Positions 48,853 through 61,000 of a DNA stretch of 64,000 nt are shown piece by piece. Location: the NCBI GenBank assembly GCA_019096155.1, contig JAHCVI010000005.1, forward strand, positions 2,490,468 through 2,554,467, in the 5' to 3' direction. Each line of letters starts with the position of its first letter. Positions within the stretch are counted from its first letter, which is position 1. The notes under the pieces were generated by a model, which made no database searches, was not told the DNA's origin, and worked only from the letters and a program-made list of their open reading frames with translations. Made by a program: the position numbers and the translations under genes. The DNA comes from Staphylotrichum longicolle (Eukaryota > Ascomycota > Sordariomycetes > Sordariales > Chaetomiaceae).

Positions 48853-50811
48853 CACTGCTGCGTATGGGACGCGCATCTGTGCAACCAACATGAAGGTTTT
48901 CTGAGGGAGGGCAATATGCTGTGGCCTTGCGTGCGAAACAAGCTGCGTCAGCGCATCACTGTCAACTTCCATTTTGGCCTGGCTGGCATTGGTCTGGGGT
49001 GTTGTAATCCAGCAACGGTTTTGGAGTCATCGATTGGTTATCTGGACATCACTCGCAGAAACGCTACTGCAGAGTGGTGGCCGGAGACAGGCAGTTGGGG
49101 CGCTGACAAGACCCCGGAATTTGCGAGGTGTGTGTGGCCAAGCAAAGGTGCTCCTGTCCATCAAATGAGCTCCAGACAACCACGAGGTGATGAGGTGATG
49201 AGGTGATGAAGCATGCGACGCCGAGGACATCACATGGAGTTTTGGATGAAGGACTTTAGCGGCAGCAGATGAATCATTGTATCAACACTCAGCGCATTTC
49301 TGCAGCGTCCCAAACTCTCTTCGCGCATTCTGCCCACGGCAATCCCCAAGCCCCAGAGTCTCGCTTCCCCCTCACCGCCCATCGCCTGTTGTCCCTTGTT
49401 GGGGAAGTGGAGAGACACGGGAGATGCAGATGCAGATGCTCCACAGGGGCTAGACCTCTCCGAGACACAGCGCTTCAGGGTGCCGAGAATACCAAGTAGT
49501 AAAACTTTTTGAAGAGTTGCACCAGATCGCAGGACAACAAGAGGCTCATAGCAAAGCGTTGACGGGACTGATCCTCGGAGATGCGCGGCATCGCGAGCAG
49601 ACACATCTGAGGACCAATGATTGGCAGCGCGGGTGAAGAATAGGGGATCGCGTGCAACCCTCGACAACCTCAATCCTGGTCACACGATCGTTGAAAACGG
49701 ATAGCCCCGCCACGGAGGAAACTTGGCATCTCCACTCGGCTGGCGAGCGGCATCGCTTTTTTTCAACGGCAAGCGAACTCGAGGCTGCCCGGTGCTCTGT
49801 CTTGCCCAGCAACTGCAGCGTGCCCTGTCGGTTGTTTGCGTCGCGCAAGGACGGCCCGGTCCCGGGGAGAGAAAGAGAGAACGAGGCCGACGTTCAAACA
49901 ACGGAACGGAAGCGAGAAAAGACGGAACTGAAAGCGGGGAAACGACGTCCCTTCGAGATCATCGCGGACCAGATTGACAGGGCTCGCAGGCCATCCAGGT
50001 GGCGTCGGATCCTGCCGCACATTCCCCAGACTGGGACAGACCAATCCGGGGGCAGCGAAAGGCAGCTGAACAACAGCAAGCAGCACAGGATGCAGACCGA
50101 CAAGGACAGGGCGCTGATCTCATCAGAGCCACCCGAGCTGCCCAACAAAGCGCTGGTGATCGATGGCCCGTCCTCTCTGGCGGGACACGAACCGGCGGGC
50201 GGGCACGGCCATGACGCCCGCCGAGACTGCGGTTGCCCTCGACAATTGGGTCAGTCCGGGATGGCCGTGACGCCGAGTTCGCAGGGAACACCAGGCCACA
50301 GTCTGGACGAACCTGACATATCTGGTATGTTAAGTTGCTCCTGCCTTCCCTAAATCCCTTGCCTCCTTCCGTCCCTGCGTGCTTTTGGATTTTCTGCATC
50401 GTCTGCCAGGCATTCTTGGCAAGCACCCCTGTTTCTCCCACCATCAGTCACACTCCGCTGCCTTGGCTCGCTCAGTGTCTGCAAGTGTCAGACATCGTGA
50501 CGACGAGAGGGGCAACTTCCTCGACACTGGACCACGGGCCAAGCGCGAGGCTGCAGTTGCAGCGCCTTCAGAGTCAGTGCGCAGATCACTAACGCTTGCT
50601 GCCCCCCCTAACCAGGTCTAGACAAGCCCGGCCAGCTTGGCGAGGCCATCATACCACTTTCAGGGCAGGCCCGCCCGCACGCGCAGCGCCGTCTCCAACC
50701 CCCCGCGCTGCAGGCCCTATAAAGCTGGGGAGGAGCCCAGAACTATCACGCGCGCCCACCAGTGGCGATTGCCCATCGTCCGCCCTTCCTCTCGACCAGA
50801 CACCATCCACC
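48853..50811. other. Intergenic and long leader of the Gag1-like gene
   Basis: No securely supported gene. It holds a short GAGGTGAT tandem repeat (49184-49208) and an ORF of 233 residues at 49652-50353. A plausible intron spans 50325-50615 (GTATGT...CTAACCAG), so part of this stretch is probably a spliced 5' leader. Confidence 0.45.
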
Positions 50812-52359
50812 ATGATCTTCTCAGACTTGTACAAGTCGCCGAGGACGACTTTCACCAAATTCCGCAATTCCTTCCCGCATGGCGTCCCGCCGCCGCCCCC
50901 AGATATCGACGCCGACCTCGTGAGCAGGGACAAGGCCAAGAACAAGGAGGCCGTCAAGAAGTATCTCGCCGAGAAGATACGCTATGACTGGGAGTTTACT
51001 TGGCCGAGCGTGGTAGCTCCAGCACCTGCTGCGGCAGAGCCCCCGATTCCTGTGCAGGAGGAAAGCACCCAAGCAGGACAAGACGACACCGGAGGTGCGG
51101 TCCCAGCAGCGACGGCAGCAGATGAGGATGCGTCGAGGGATCCGGGGGAGGAGGCAGACACCGAGTCAGACGCAGAGTCGGTGTACAGCACCATCTCGGA
51201 AGATGCTGCGCATTTCCGGTCACGGGCAGAATGGACGTCGGATCTGTCCGACAACGACGAACCGCGCCCTCCTACTTCCCCCTTCCGATTCGACAGCCCA
51301 GACGCCGTTGGCGCAGCTGTGCGCGATTCACTCGAGGCGAAGCGCGCTCGCCGGCGGCGAGCTGTACGTGACGAGACGAAGTGGAACCCCGGGCTCGCAT
51401 GCTTCGAAGCGCGCCGCAATGCCTGGACAGGCGCAAGAACGGTCCGCGTGAAGCCAAAACCGCAGAGCCCCGTCTCGCCATCCTCCACCCGCCGCCTCTT
51501 CTGGCGGCACCACCGCAGCCAGTCGTCGGTTTCCCAGAGCGCCGTCGTCACGTCGGGCTCGCCGCCCCCTACCTCGCCTCTCCAACCCGCCGCCACGCGC
51601 ACATCCACAACAACAGCGTCCGAATCAGACTCGGGCGTGCAGAGAACCACATCCCAAGAATCAAACGCCCCTGCCATCCTCTACCCCGTCCAAACTGTCA
51701 TCCCCATCCCACCGCCCCTCCTCCCGCCACAAAATCCCATGCGCGCCTCGGTCCAGCCATCCATGTACGGCTCACTCTACGATAAAGTCGTCGTCCAAAG
51801 CCTGCAGCCTTCTTGCCCCGTCAACCTCTCCGACATGCTGCGCGCCTGCGTCGTCGGCTGGAAGCGTGACGGCGAGTGGCCGCCTCGACCGAGCTACCCT
51901 CCTCCGGCGGCCGTCCAGGCGGCCAACGCGGAAGCGCTCGCCATGCGCCAGCGCAAGGCGCAGCAGCAGCGTGCCAAAAATGCCGCGAACGCGTCTGCGG
52001 CGGCGGCGACGGGCACGGCTCCGGCGGGTAGGAGGTTGAGTTTTGTGGGATTCTTCAATGGGGGTCATGCGGCGAGCAAGAGTGTTACGACGGCAGCCGC
52101 CGCCGCGGCGGTGACGCAGGAGGGCAAGGAGAAGGAGAAGGAGAAGGACAATGCACTGGGGCATTCGCAGTCCCATTCGGATGAGGGAGCCGGGTCGTCG
52201 GGCAAGGCGCTGTTCAGGAGGAGCCTGCAAAGGGTGTTCTCGCTGGGGCAGCATGGCCACGCGCACAGCGCGTCGAATGCCAGCGCGAATGGGGCGGCCA
52301 GCGGGCCGCTCTCGCCGACGAGTCCGCCTTCCACGAAGGAGGTTACTGCTGCGGGTTGA
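50812..52359 (+). CDS. Gag1-like clamp domain (DUF4050) protein
   Basis: Single exon of 515 residues, start MIFSDLYKSPRTTFTKFRNS. The N-terminus is conserved-looking (KEAVKKYLAEKIRYDWEFTW). It is followed by an acidic and Ser-rich disordered region and a WNPGLACFEARRNAWTGA motif. The DUF4050/Gag1-like core MYGSLYDKVVVQSLQPSCPV then NLSDMLRACVVGWKRDGEWP is clear. The C-terminus is Ala/Ser/Lys-rich low complexity. The frame is open further upstream, but the ATG at 50812 starts the conserved part. Family function is poorly defined; the domain name is from memory of the family, not a search. Confidence 0.82.
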   Translation: MIFSDLYKSPRTTFTKFRNSFPHGVPPPPPDIDADLVSRDKAKNKEAVKKYLAEKIRYDWEFTWPSVVAPAPAAAEPPIPVQEESTQAGQDDTGGAVPAATAADEDASRDPGEEADTESDAESVYSTISEDAAHFRSRAEWTSDLSDNDEPRPPTSPFRFDSPDAVGAAVRDSLEAKRARRRRAVRDETKWNPGLACFEARRNAWTGARTVRVKPKPQSPVSPSSTRRLFWRHHRSQSSVSQSAVVTSGSPPPTSPLQPAATRTSTTTASESDSGVQRTTSQESNAPAILYPVQTVIPIPPPLLPPQNPMRASVQPSMYGSLYDKVVVQSLQPSCPVNLSDMLRACVVGWKRDGEWPPRPSYPPPAAVQAANAEALAMRQRKAQQQRAKNAANASAAAATGTAPAGRRLSFVGFFNGGHAASKSVTTAAAAAAVTQEGKEKEKEKDNALGHSQSHSDEGAGSSGKALFRRSLQRVFSLGQHGHAHSASNASANGAASGPLSPTSPPSTKEVTAAG

Positions 52360-53072
52360 GGAGGTTGAGGTTGGGATGGGGTTTGGGGGATGGAAGGTTT
52401 AATGTTGGTCTCTGGGATGGCATGCTTTGCAACGTCTTATCACGGAGACTTCTTGTTGCTCGTCTGGTTCTGATGGGTTTGGCTGTTTTGCTTTCAATCA
52501 TGGGTGGGAAAGGATGCCCGTAACCCGCGTGATACCCCGGTCATTTGTTACAGTAGTTTGATATTAGCAGAGGAGAAATATGAACCGTCGGAGGATCTAA
52601 TCATCGATGTGGCAATTCGACTAGCGTGGAAGTGGTGAATGATGAGCAAGACACATGTCGTTTGGCTTGGGCATTCTTTCGTCAGGGCAGACTGCTTGCT
52701 TCCTAACTCTTGAAAAGGGGGACTCGAATCTGTCCTCCTGTCTACCGCTAGATCTTTCTCGATTAAAATGGTGAACTCAATATCCGTATTAATTCATCCT
52801 CAAGAGATATCCTGCGCTCGCTTTCCCAAGACCCGAACGAGCGCCATGCCGACCCCATGCATTTCAACCGCACTGGATCCGAAGAAGATGCACCAACCAC
52901 TCCGTCTCCAAGCCAAAACCCGCTCACGCCCCCGCCATGCCATGCATACAACACAGTAGATGCAGCCTTTGGACCACCACCCCCTTTGCCCTTGTCGAAA
53001 AACTCACTCCCAGCAACCTCTCTTTCCACCTCCAACTCTCCCCCACGTCTGTGGATGTAACAGAACACACCT
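52360..53072. other. Intergenic between convergent genes
   Basis: About 700 bp of 3' regions. A GATTCGAGTCC-like stretch on the minus strand near 52715-52730 resembles a tRNA T-arm, but nothing else of a tRNA is present. Confidence 0.45.
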
Positions 53073-55735
53073 CTACATCCCCGTCACCCTCATCGCGGCA
53101 TACCCCACCGTCACGACCACTCCAAGCGTCACGATACTGCTCGGCACGCCGACGCGGATGAAGTGCTTGACCTGCAGGTACCGCTGGCCGGCCGGGTCCT
53201 CCTTCATGATGGCAGCTACGCACACACTCGCAGTGAGCAAAATCATCCTCAAGACCTTGACATTGAAACGGGTGGGGAAAAAAAGAAAAGAACTCACTCA
53301 TATTCGGGAAGCCACTCGTCGGCAGCGCCATCGCGGCGCTGCACATCAGCACGCCCGCCATGACCAGCAAATTCGGATGCGGCTCCTCCAGCCCCTTGCC
53401 CACATTGTACACCAATGGCAGAATAATCAGCGCGGCGACGGTGTGGCTGATGAACGTGGCGATGACCAGGATCAAGCTCGAAAACACGACCAGGATGCCG
53501 TACAGGCTGTACTCCTGCACGTGCTCGGTGATGGCCTCGGTGACGGTGTGCAGCAGGCCGGACGAGTTGACGGCCTTGCCCAGGGACAGCCCGCCCGCGG
53601 CGAGGATGATGATGGTCCAGGGGAAGTTGTTGAAGTCCTCCTTTGTGAGGATGCCGACGCCGAAGAAGAGGATGATGGGGATGATGGCGATGACGCCCAT
53701 GTCGCCGAAGACGTGCTCGAGGCTGTGCGAGGCGCACCACAGGCCGATGGTGGCGAGGGTGACGATGGAGACGAACCACTGGACGCCGGTGAAGGGGTCG
53801 CGGACGGGGCGGACGGGGACGATGGTGGTGCCGCGGCCGGGCTTGAAGGCGAGGAGGAGGAGCAGCCAGATGAGGAGGATGGAGATGATGCCGACGGGGA
53901 TGACGATGAAGAACCACTGGCCCCAGGTGGGCGGGGGTTCCATGATGCCGATGGCGACGACGTTTTGCGGGGACGCGATGGGGGAGAGCATGCCGCCGAC
54001 GTTAGAGGCGAGGGCGATGCCGATGATGACGGCCTTGGACATGTCGGAGCCCGAAGGGAGGTTGCGGAGCATGGGCTCGATGATGCCGAAGCAGAGGACG
54101 GGCGCGGCGACGTTGCTGATCAGCATGCTGGCGACGGCGGCGACTGCCATGTTGGCAATGAGGACCGTCTTGGGGCGCGTGCCCGCCTTGCTGAGGACAA
54201 ATGTGGCGATGCGCTTGTCGATATTGCACTTGGAGAGCGCCGCGGCGAGGGTAAAGCCGCCGAGCAGGAGCATGATGACGGGCGTCCACATGGCGGAGAA
54301 GACGACGGCAGTCGCGTCCTTGGAGCCCAGCCTCTCGTGGGGCTTATCCTTGTCGCGGAACACCTGCAGAACGACGCAGAGGAAAGGGATGGTCAGGGAG
54401 GTAACGAACAGCGGCAGGGCCTCGGTAGCCCAGAGCAAACTGACGAGCACCAGCATGGCCAAGCAGTTCTGCTGCTCGGGCTTCTCCATGATGGGGATGT
54501 AGAGCATGGCGAAGAACAGAGCCACGATGAGGATGAGCGTATACGTCGTCGAGGTGAGCAGCCATGTCGGGCAAAAGAAGCGGCCCAGCGGCGTCGTGAT
54601 CTCCTTGACCGGCAGAATGATCTCGTCGTCGCCCTGGAGCCGTGTCTTTTGGGGGTCCGTGTCGCGCCCGAGAAGGGTATGGCCCAGGCTGGCTGCCTCG
54701 GCTCGCCGCTCCATGCCGATGAGATCTCTCCAGACGGTGTTGCGTTCCCACACGACGTGCTCTCGCAAGTGCGAACGGAGGTCCCGGATGGCCGTGTCGC
54801 CGTCGCCGTTGGTGACAATGACAGTGTATGCTTGCACGATCTGGGAAATACGTTCCTCCAAGCCCTTGGTGGTCTCGGGGCGGAAGGGATAGGCCGTGTT
54901 GACGAACGCGTCCATGTACCTGGGCCGTAGGCGGCGATCGACGATCTTGTCAAACTTCTTGAGAACCTTGCTGAAGCCTGTCTTGTTCAGCTGGATGTAC
55001 GACTTGAGCTCGCACAGCTGGACGTAGAGGTTGATCATGCGCTTCTTGAGCATGATGCCGGACGAGAAGAGGACGGCTTGCTCGGCGTAGTCGTCGTAGT
55101 TGATGCTGTGCCTCCGCGTGAAGTCAGTGGACGCTGTCAAATCCGTCGAAGCCATCATGGAGCCCTGCATCGTCCTGCGCCTCCCGGAACTCCCCCTTCG
55201 CCTCTTGGTGGTGAGTCCCGTCTCTTCGTCCCCGTCATCGTCGCTGTCCTCGCCCAGGCCGTCTTCGGTGGATTGCTGGCTACGCATACTGTGGCTCCGA
55301 AGCCGGCCAGGGGTGGAACGGCGTCTGTCAGAGTTCGCCGCGTCACTGGACCGAGTGGACGGACGGGCGTCCTCTGTGTCGGCAGCCTCTTCCTCGAATT
55401 CGCCGGCATCCTTCAGGAGCGATTCCACCTCATCAAACAGCTCCTTCTCTTTGAGGACGTAGAATGAGGTTATCTTTTCCAGTTCCACATCCAGCGCACG
55501 GCTGAAGACGGCTTCCGGGTCATCGTTCTGGATCAGCGGGCGCGACTCGGCATCGCCGGCGGGGAGGTGGATGGCCTTTTCAAGCTGGTATATCCTGGAA
55601 GGTCTGTGTCAGCGGAAACGGCTGGCAAGACGGGCGGCGCAGAGACGCTTACAGCTTCTTGAGGTTGCTGTAGGCAATGTAGTGGTTGCTCCAGTCCGGC
55701 ACCGCATTGAACTGGATGCTGTGGGAGAACTTCAT
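53073..55735 (-). CDS. SPX-domain low-affinity phosphate transporter (Pho87/Pho90/Pho91 family)
   Basis: Membrane phosphate transporter with an N-terminal SPX (inositol-pyrophosphate sensing) domain. Minus-strand exons are 55735-55653, 55594-53298 and 53215-53073, with introns of 58 and 82 bp, giving 840 residues. SPX starts MKFSHSIQFNAVPDWSNHYI and runs through the first splice (NLKKL|IYQLEKAIH). It ends with LNKTGFSKVLKKFDK. After a linker, about 12 hydrophobic segments form the DASS/Na+-sulfate-symporter-type core (for example LLGGFTLAAALSKCNIDKRI; ISNVAAPVLCFGIIEPML; SNVGGMLSPIASPQN). The last splice restores SGFPNMTAIMKEDPAG. The ORF runs open upstream to about 56086, but SPX proteins start at MKFS. 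Family members act at the plasma membrane (Pho87/90) or vacuole (Pho91); which applies is unknown. Confidence 0.92.
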
Positions 55736-57011
55736 CTCGTCCTGCTCTTCCAGCCACCGGCGCTTCTCTGCCCGCTTGGTGTCGTACCGGCGCTCGCGTT
55801 CGCGGACGGCGTCGTGGTACTTTTGGGCGGCTGTCGGGAACTCGACAAGCTCAATGTGGTCGGGCGGGTTGTTGGACGGGTCGTTGGACGTCGCACGGCG
55901 GGTGCTCCCTCCCCTCTGGATCTGGAGATGGCCCGGAGGGCTTTGTCGGGTCGATGCGGCGGGTTCCTGCACTCGAGAACCGGCGGATCTGGTAGAGGAG
56001 GGGTTCGGGGGGGCGAATGGGGGTGGTATTTTGTCGACTTTTGCCTCGAGGCCAGCAGTGGACTCGATTGATGGCGTGCGGCACACAGGTTTGGGTTAGG
56101 TTGGCGGATTCTCGGGTCCAGTGATTCCACTCGTAAACTTGCTTTCACGTTCGTTGACGGGGATGATACAGGTGTGGCTTGAGGGTCCCACTCATGCCTG
56201 GAACCGCTTGGCACACAGGGAGTTCCGGCCCTGAAACTGGCCCATTGCATGGCTCATTGCACCACGTGGTACCGAGAAATACTGTACGTGGAGCAGCTGG
56301 GACTTGGTACGGATTTCATGCGTGACACAAAAACACGAAGTCAACTCTTCGCCGTGAGCATGTCCTCTGACTTCTGTTGGCTCTTGAGCTCTTCTGAAGA
56401 GCATCTTTCATGACTGTTTGATCCTGTAATGAGACTATTCCCACTTGCGCATAGCACTTGTTATCTGCAGATGGCGTGCTTCTGTGCTTCATGATGCAAG
56501 CGAGGCTTGGGCTGTTTTAGGAATACCCTCGCGTGAGAGACCAGGGCTTAACCGTTGTGTTTGGCCACAGAGGGCCCTTCTAGGTTGGTACGAGTCGTGG
56601 TTGCAGGTTGGCATCACTTCCATCTGAGGTTGGGGACAAGACAAAGCCACACTGTGGCATCCGGGGCATCTGGCACCTCTGGTGGGGAGAGAACCTTGAT
56701 GGCCATCTATTGGGACCCTGCATTCATGTGAGGAGGGCTCAGTGGTCCGTTCTGGGCAGAGATATGACAGAACTCTGGCGCAAGTTTTGAAAGCACGCTT
56801 CAGAAGTAGACTGGCCCAGAATCAAGTTGGAAGCCCAGGCAGTCGTGTTTGCTTCGTTGCGCAGTTAGGGTCATGGAAGTAAGCTCATTGTGAACAGAAA
56901 AAGGCATCCCACCAAAATCATCAAGACAATGTGATACCTCCATTCTTACGAAAGGTACGGAGAAAGCCCGAACACTTGCTGAAACGTGGAATCCAAAATC
57001 ATTATCAGATA
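55736..57011. other. Promoter region of the SPX transporter; no gene seen
   Basis: 1.28 kb upstream of the minus-strand transporter. The in-frame extension to 56086 is read as leader. No conserved ORF elsewhere. Confidence 0.45.
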
Positions 57012-57180
57012 CTTTTCTTTTCTTCTTCTTCTTCTTCCTTCTTCTTCTTCTTCTTCTTCTTCTTTTTTTCTTCTTTTTCTTCTCTCCTCTCTTTCCTAAC
57101 TACTGTTTCCCTCCTCTTTCCCCCTTGCTCCTTTCCCTTGCTCTTTTCCTTTTCTCTTGTTCCTTCTCTTTCCACTCTCC
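57012..57180. repeat. Pyrimidine (CTT)n-rich microsatellite tract
   Basis: About 170 bases of almost pure pyrimidine on the plus strand, mainly CTT repeats with C- and T-rich interruptions, directly upstream of the structured element at 57279. Confidence 0.85.
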
Positions 57181-57278
57181 CAAAAAATCCAACATGGTAT
57201 CTTGAGAGACCAGTTCAGAGTCAAAGCTCCAAGCGCGGGTCAGGGCTAGATATAGAAGGTCCAGCACTCGTAATTTCG

Positions 57279-57600
57279 ACCACCCCCCAATGGCTTAACG
57301 GTCAATTGGGGGGGTCACCCTCCGCGGGGCCCCGGGCTCCCGCCGATACTCAAAGTCCCGTACTGCGAGGTCGCCGGTTCGAGCCTGCCCCGTGGCGGGT
57401 CAAAAAAGGGCAAAACTGCCTTGGTGGTCGAAGGGTCACCGCGGTGCTCTCCCACGCAACGAAGTAAACCCCTCCGGGGGTTTCGTAGCCGGCTACCTCT
57501 CCTCGACCGACGAGGGGGGCTAGCCGGTGAGCTTTTGCTGTTGCTGTCCTTTCTTCTTCTCCTCTTCCTTTTTTTTCTTTTCTATTGTGTTTTTTCTTCT
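57279..57600 (+). mobile_element. Candidate tRNA-related SINE or Pol III-type element
   Basis: Sharply more structured than its surroundings. An A-box-like TGGCTTAACGG (57291-57301) is followed by a B-box-like GGTTCGAGCCT (57376-57386). A near-perfect hairpin ACCCCCCAAT...ATTGGGGGGGT encloses the A-box. Downstream are a CCCCTCCGGGGG hairpin, the palindrome GTAGCCGGCTAC and a CTCG...CGAG hairpin, then a pyrimidine/T-rich tail. A standard tRNA cloverleaf does not form: the box spacing is too long and the T stem has a mismatch. A SINE-like element or a structured Pol III RNA is the best guess. Confidence 0.4.
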
Positions 57601-58095
57601 GAATTCGCTCTGGTGGAAATGACTTTGAACAAACACGAAAGTCCCGCCCAACAGCATAGCCTACTCCATCAGAATCAAGTCTCTGATATTTTCTGTCCTT
57701 CTCAATAACTCTCATTTGACATTGTTTTTGGAATAACATCTGGCTTAGTAGAACCTAAAGGCGCAGTGACACCTCAATCTCCGTTTTGTATGGATGCTAT
57801 TTTGGCCAAGGGGGTATGAAGGATGGGAATCGGCAAATCGTGGAGCATTCTTGTGATCTGCACTGCAGCCCAGAGATATGTAACCCTAACCCCGACATTG
57901 GTCGAATACCACCAATGCCGTCATGGTGCGCCGCGCCCGATACCGAGGCAGGCACAGACACCACTCTCGCGACACCACGCCGGACGGCCTCTCATAAGCT
58001 GATGGACACTACGAGAGACACTACGAACTCGAAACACTCCTGATGTACCGATAGACGCGCCAAGCGCATAGAACCCCGACGGGCTGGCAGCCGCC
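57601..58095. other. Promoter/leader of VPS39
   Basis: About 500 bp without a supported gene, between the structured element and the VPS39 start codon. Confidence 0.45.
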
Positions 58096-61000
58096 ATGCT
58101 CTCCGCATTCACAGCTCGACCCATCATCGAGCTTAAGCAGCGCGACAAGTCCAAGATCGAGTCCATCCTCGCCTATGGTATGTTCTTTTTGTCGTGTGGG
58201 TCATTGTCTGCTTTGGCTGAGGATGTGACCCAGGCGATCGGGTCCTCGTTGGCCTCAACACCGGCTCGCTTCGCATCTACCGAGTGAACGACCTCCTCAC
58301 GCCGCCCGACTCGACTCCCGCCAACAGCAACCCCTCCACCCAGCCCGACACCGAAGACTCCAGCTCTGCCCCGCGAACCTCCCAGGATGGCCAGCCAGCG
58401 CCCAAGCCGCCGCCAACCAAGCCGACGGACCTCCTTCGCGAGGTCGAGAAGTTCTCGACTCGCGCCATCGAGCAGCTCGCCATAATCAAGGAGGCCGAGA
58501 TCCTCGTCTCGCTCTCCAACTACACCGTCTCACTGCACGACCTCAAGACCTTCGAGCCCGTTGAGGCGCCCCTACCCCGTACCAAGAATGCCTCGACCTT
58601 TGCCGTGACGAGCAACATCGTCAAGGACCCCGCGACGGGCATCCCGGAAATCATCTCACGGCTGGCCGTCTCTGTCAAACGCCGGCTGTTGCTGTGGGCT
58701 TGGCACGAGAGCGAGCTATCTCCGGATGTCACAGAGATTGTACTGGCCGAGTCAATCCGATCGCTGACATGGGCGAATGCGACCAAGATTGTGTGTGGGA
58801 TGAATAGCGGTTACGTCCTCGTCGACGTCGAGACCGGAAGCATCGAGGATATTGTCGGGCCAGGAGCTATCGGCGGGGCGGCAGGTGGGCAAGGGCGTTT
58901 TGGGGCTGTCAGTGCTGCCGGGATGGGGTACATGGGCCTTGGGGGATACATGCCGAAGCCGCTGTCGGCCAAGCTGGCAGATGGGGAGCTGCTGCTGGCC
59001 AAGGACATCAACACCTTGTTCATCAACGACGCCGGGAAGGCGCTCGAGAAGCGCCAGATTCCCTGGCAGGCAGCGCCAGAAAGTATTGGGTACAGCTATC
59101 CCTATATTCTGGCACTACAGCCTCCAGCAAAGGGAAGCCTGGAAGTACGAAATCCGGACACGCTCAGTTTACTGCAGACCATTAGTCTTCCCGGCGCCGC
59201 AGCTCTCCATTTTCCGCCGCCAACCTACAGTCTGGCGCATGCCGGCAAGGGGTTCCATGTGCTGAGCGACAGAGCGGTCTGGAAGATGGACGCGACGGAC
59301 TACGACTCACAGGTCGAGGAGCTCATCAAGAGCGGCAGGCTCGATGAAGCCATTAGCGTTCTGAACATGCTTGAGGATGCGCTGCTGCACGATAAAACCG
59401 AGACATTACGGGAGGTCAAGATGCAGAAAGCCGAGCTCTTGTTCCGCCAGAAGAAGTACCGCGAGTCGATGGATCTCTTCAACGAGGACGACGTCAACGC
59501 CCCGCCAGAGAGAGTCCTGAGGCTGTTTCCCAGAATCATTGCTGGCGAACTCTCAGGTGTGATAGAGGAGGAACAAGACGAATCCGAGCAAGAGAGTGCC
59601 AACGGCAAGACGAATGGCGAACATGAGGCCAAACCAGAGGTTGCTGAGGTTGCTTCCCCGGCAAGGGGCGGGGGGTTCGCCAAATATCTCATGGGCGCCC
59701 GCAAGCAGAACCCGGAGACGGCATCCATCGCTTCCTCAAAAAAGGGCACCGACGACGATGCCGCCAGCATCAAAGCCAAGCCCCAGGACGACCACGTCCA
59801 GCAGGAAAAGGACCTAATGGCCTCAGTCCTGGAGCTCAATAGCTACCTCGCCGGTGCACGCGCCCGCCTCCAGCGCGTCATCGACCCATCCACGGGCAAG
59901 CTCAAGCCGCGCAAATCCCAAAGCGGCTCCACCGAGGACGCCTTCAAGACGCTCCTCCTCTCGTCTCCGGACGAGGGCGACGAGCAGCTCGAGCGCGACC
60001 TCCAGGAGACGTTCAAGCTCGTCGACACGACCCTCTTCCGCGCCTTCATGTACTCGCGCCCGACGCTGGCCAGCTCGCTGTTCCGCATCCCCAACTTCTG
60101 CGACCCGGACGTCGTCAACGAGCGTCTGGTCGAGCACAACCGCTTCAACGAGCTCGTCGACTTCTTCTACGGCAAGAAGCTGCACCGCCAGGCGCTGGCG
60201 CTGCTGCGCAAGTTTGGCTCGCCCGACGAGCCCGACGAGGCGGCGCCGTCGCTGCACGGCCCGCAGCGGACTGTGCTGTACCTGCAGGGCCTGCCGCCCG
60301 AGATGATTGACGTGATCCTCGAGTTCTCCGAGTGGACGCTGCGGAAGGATCCCGAGTTGGGCATGGAGGTGTTCCTTGCGGACTCGGAGAACGCAGAGAC
60401 GCTGCCGAGGGACAAGGTGCTGGCTTTCCTGGACGGGATCGATATCGGGTTGGAGATTCGGTACCTGGAGCATATTATCAACGAGCTGAACGACTTGACG
60501 CCGGACTTTCACAATCGCCTGGTGGAGTTGTTCATCAGGCAACTGACGGACAAGGAGAAGGAGAAGCAGAAGGGAGAAGAGTGGGATTCCTTGATGGAGC
60601 GGCTGGTGCGGCTGTTGAAGGACAGCAAACAGTACAGCCTGGGCAAAGCGAGGGCATTGATACCCAAGGACGGTAGGTTCACAGTTTCTGCATTGAGACT
60701 GGGGTGTGACTGACCTGCATCCAGATCCGCCATTCTACGAGGCTCAGGCCGTCGTGCTCAGCAACATGGGCCAGCACCGACAAGCCCTCACGATCTACGT
60801 CTTCAAGATGAAAGACTATGCCAAAGCAGAAGAGTATGCCTCCTTTTGCACTCCATCCCCGACGTAACACTAACCCAGCCTCAACTCCAGATACTGCAAC
60901 CGCATCCAAAAAACCAAGAACCCCAGCCCTCCACAACAACATCAGCACCCACCCACTGATAACAACGGCAGCAGCAGCAGCAGCAGAAGACAAATCCCAC

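Noticed and set aside
52690..52735. T-arm-like GATTCGAGTCCCC on the minus strand
   Set aside because: Only a short stem around the loop; the other tRNA arms are missing.
52960..54930. 656-codon plus-strand ORF opposite the phosphate transporter
   Set aside because: It is antisense to strongly conserved SPX transporter exons. Its composition (Asp/Gly/Glu-rich, low complexity) is what GC-rich antisense frames produce.
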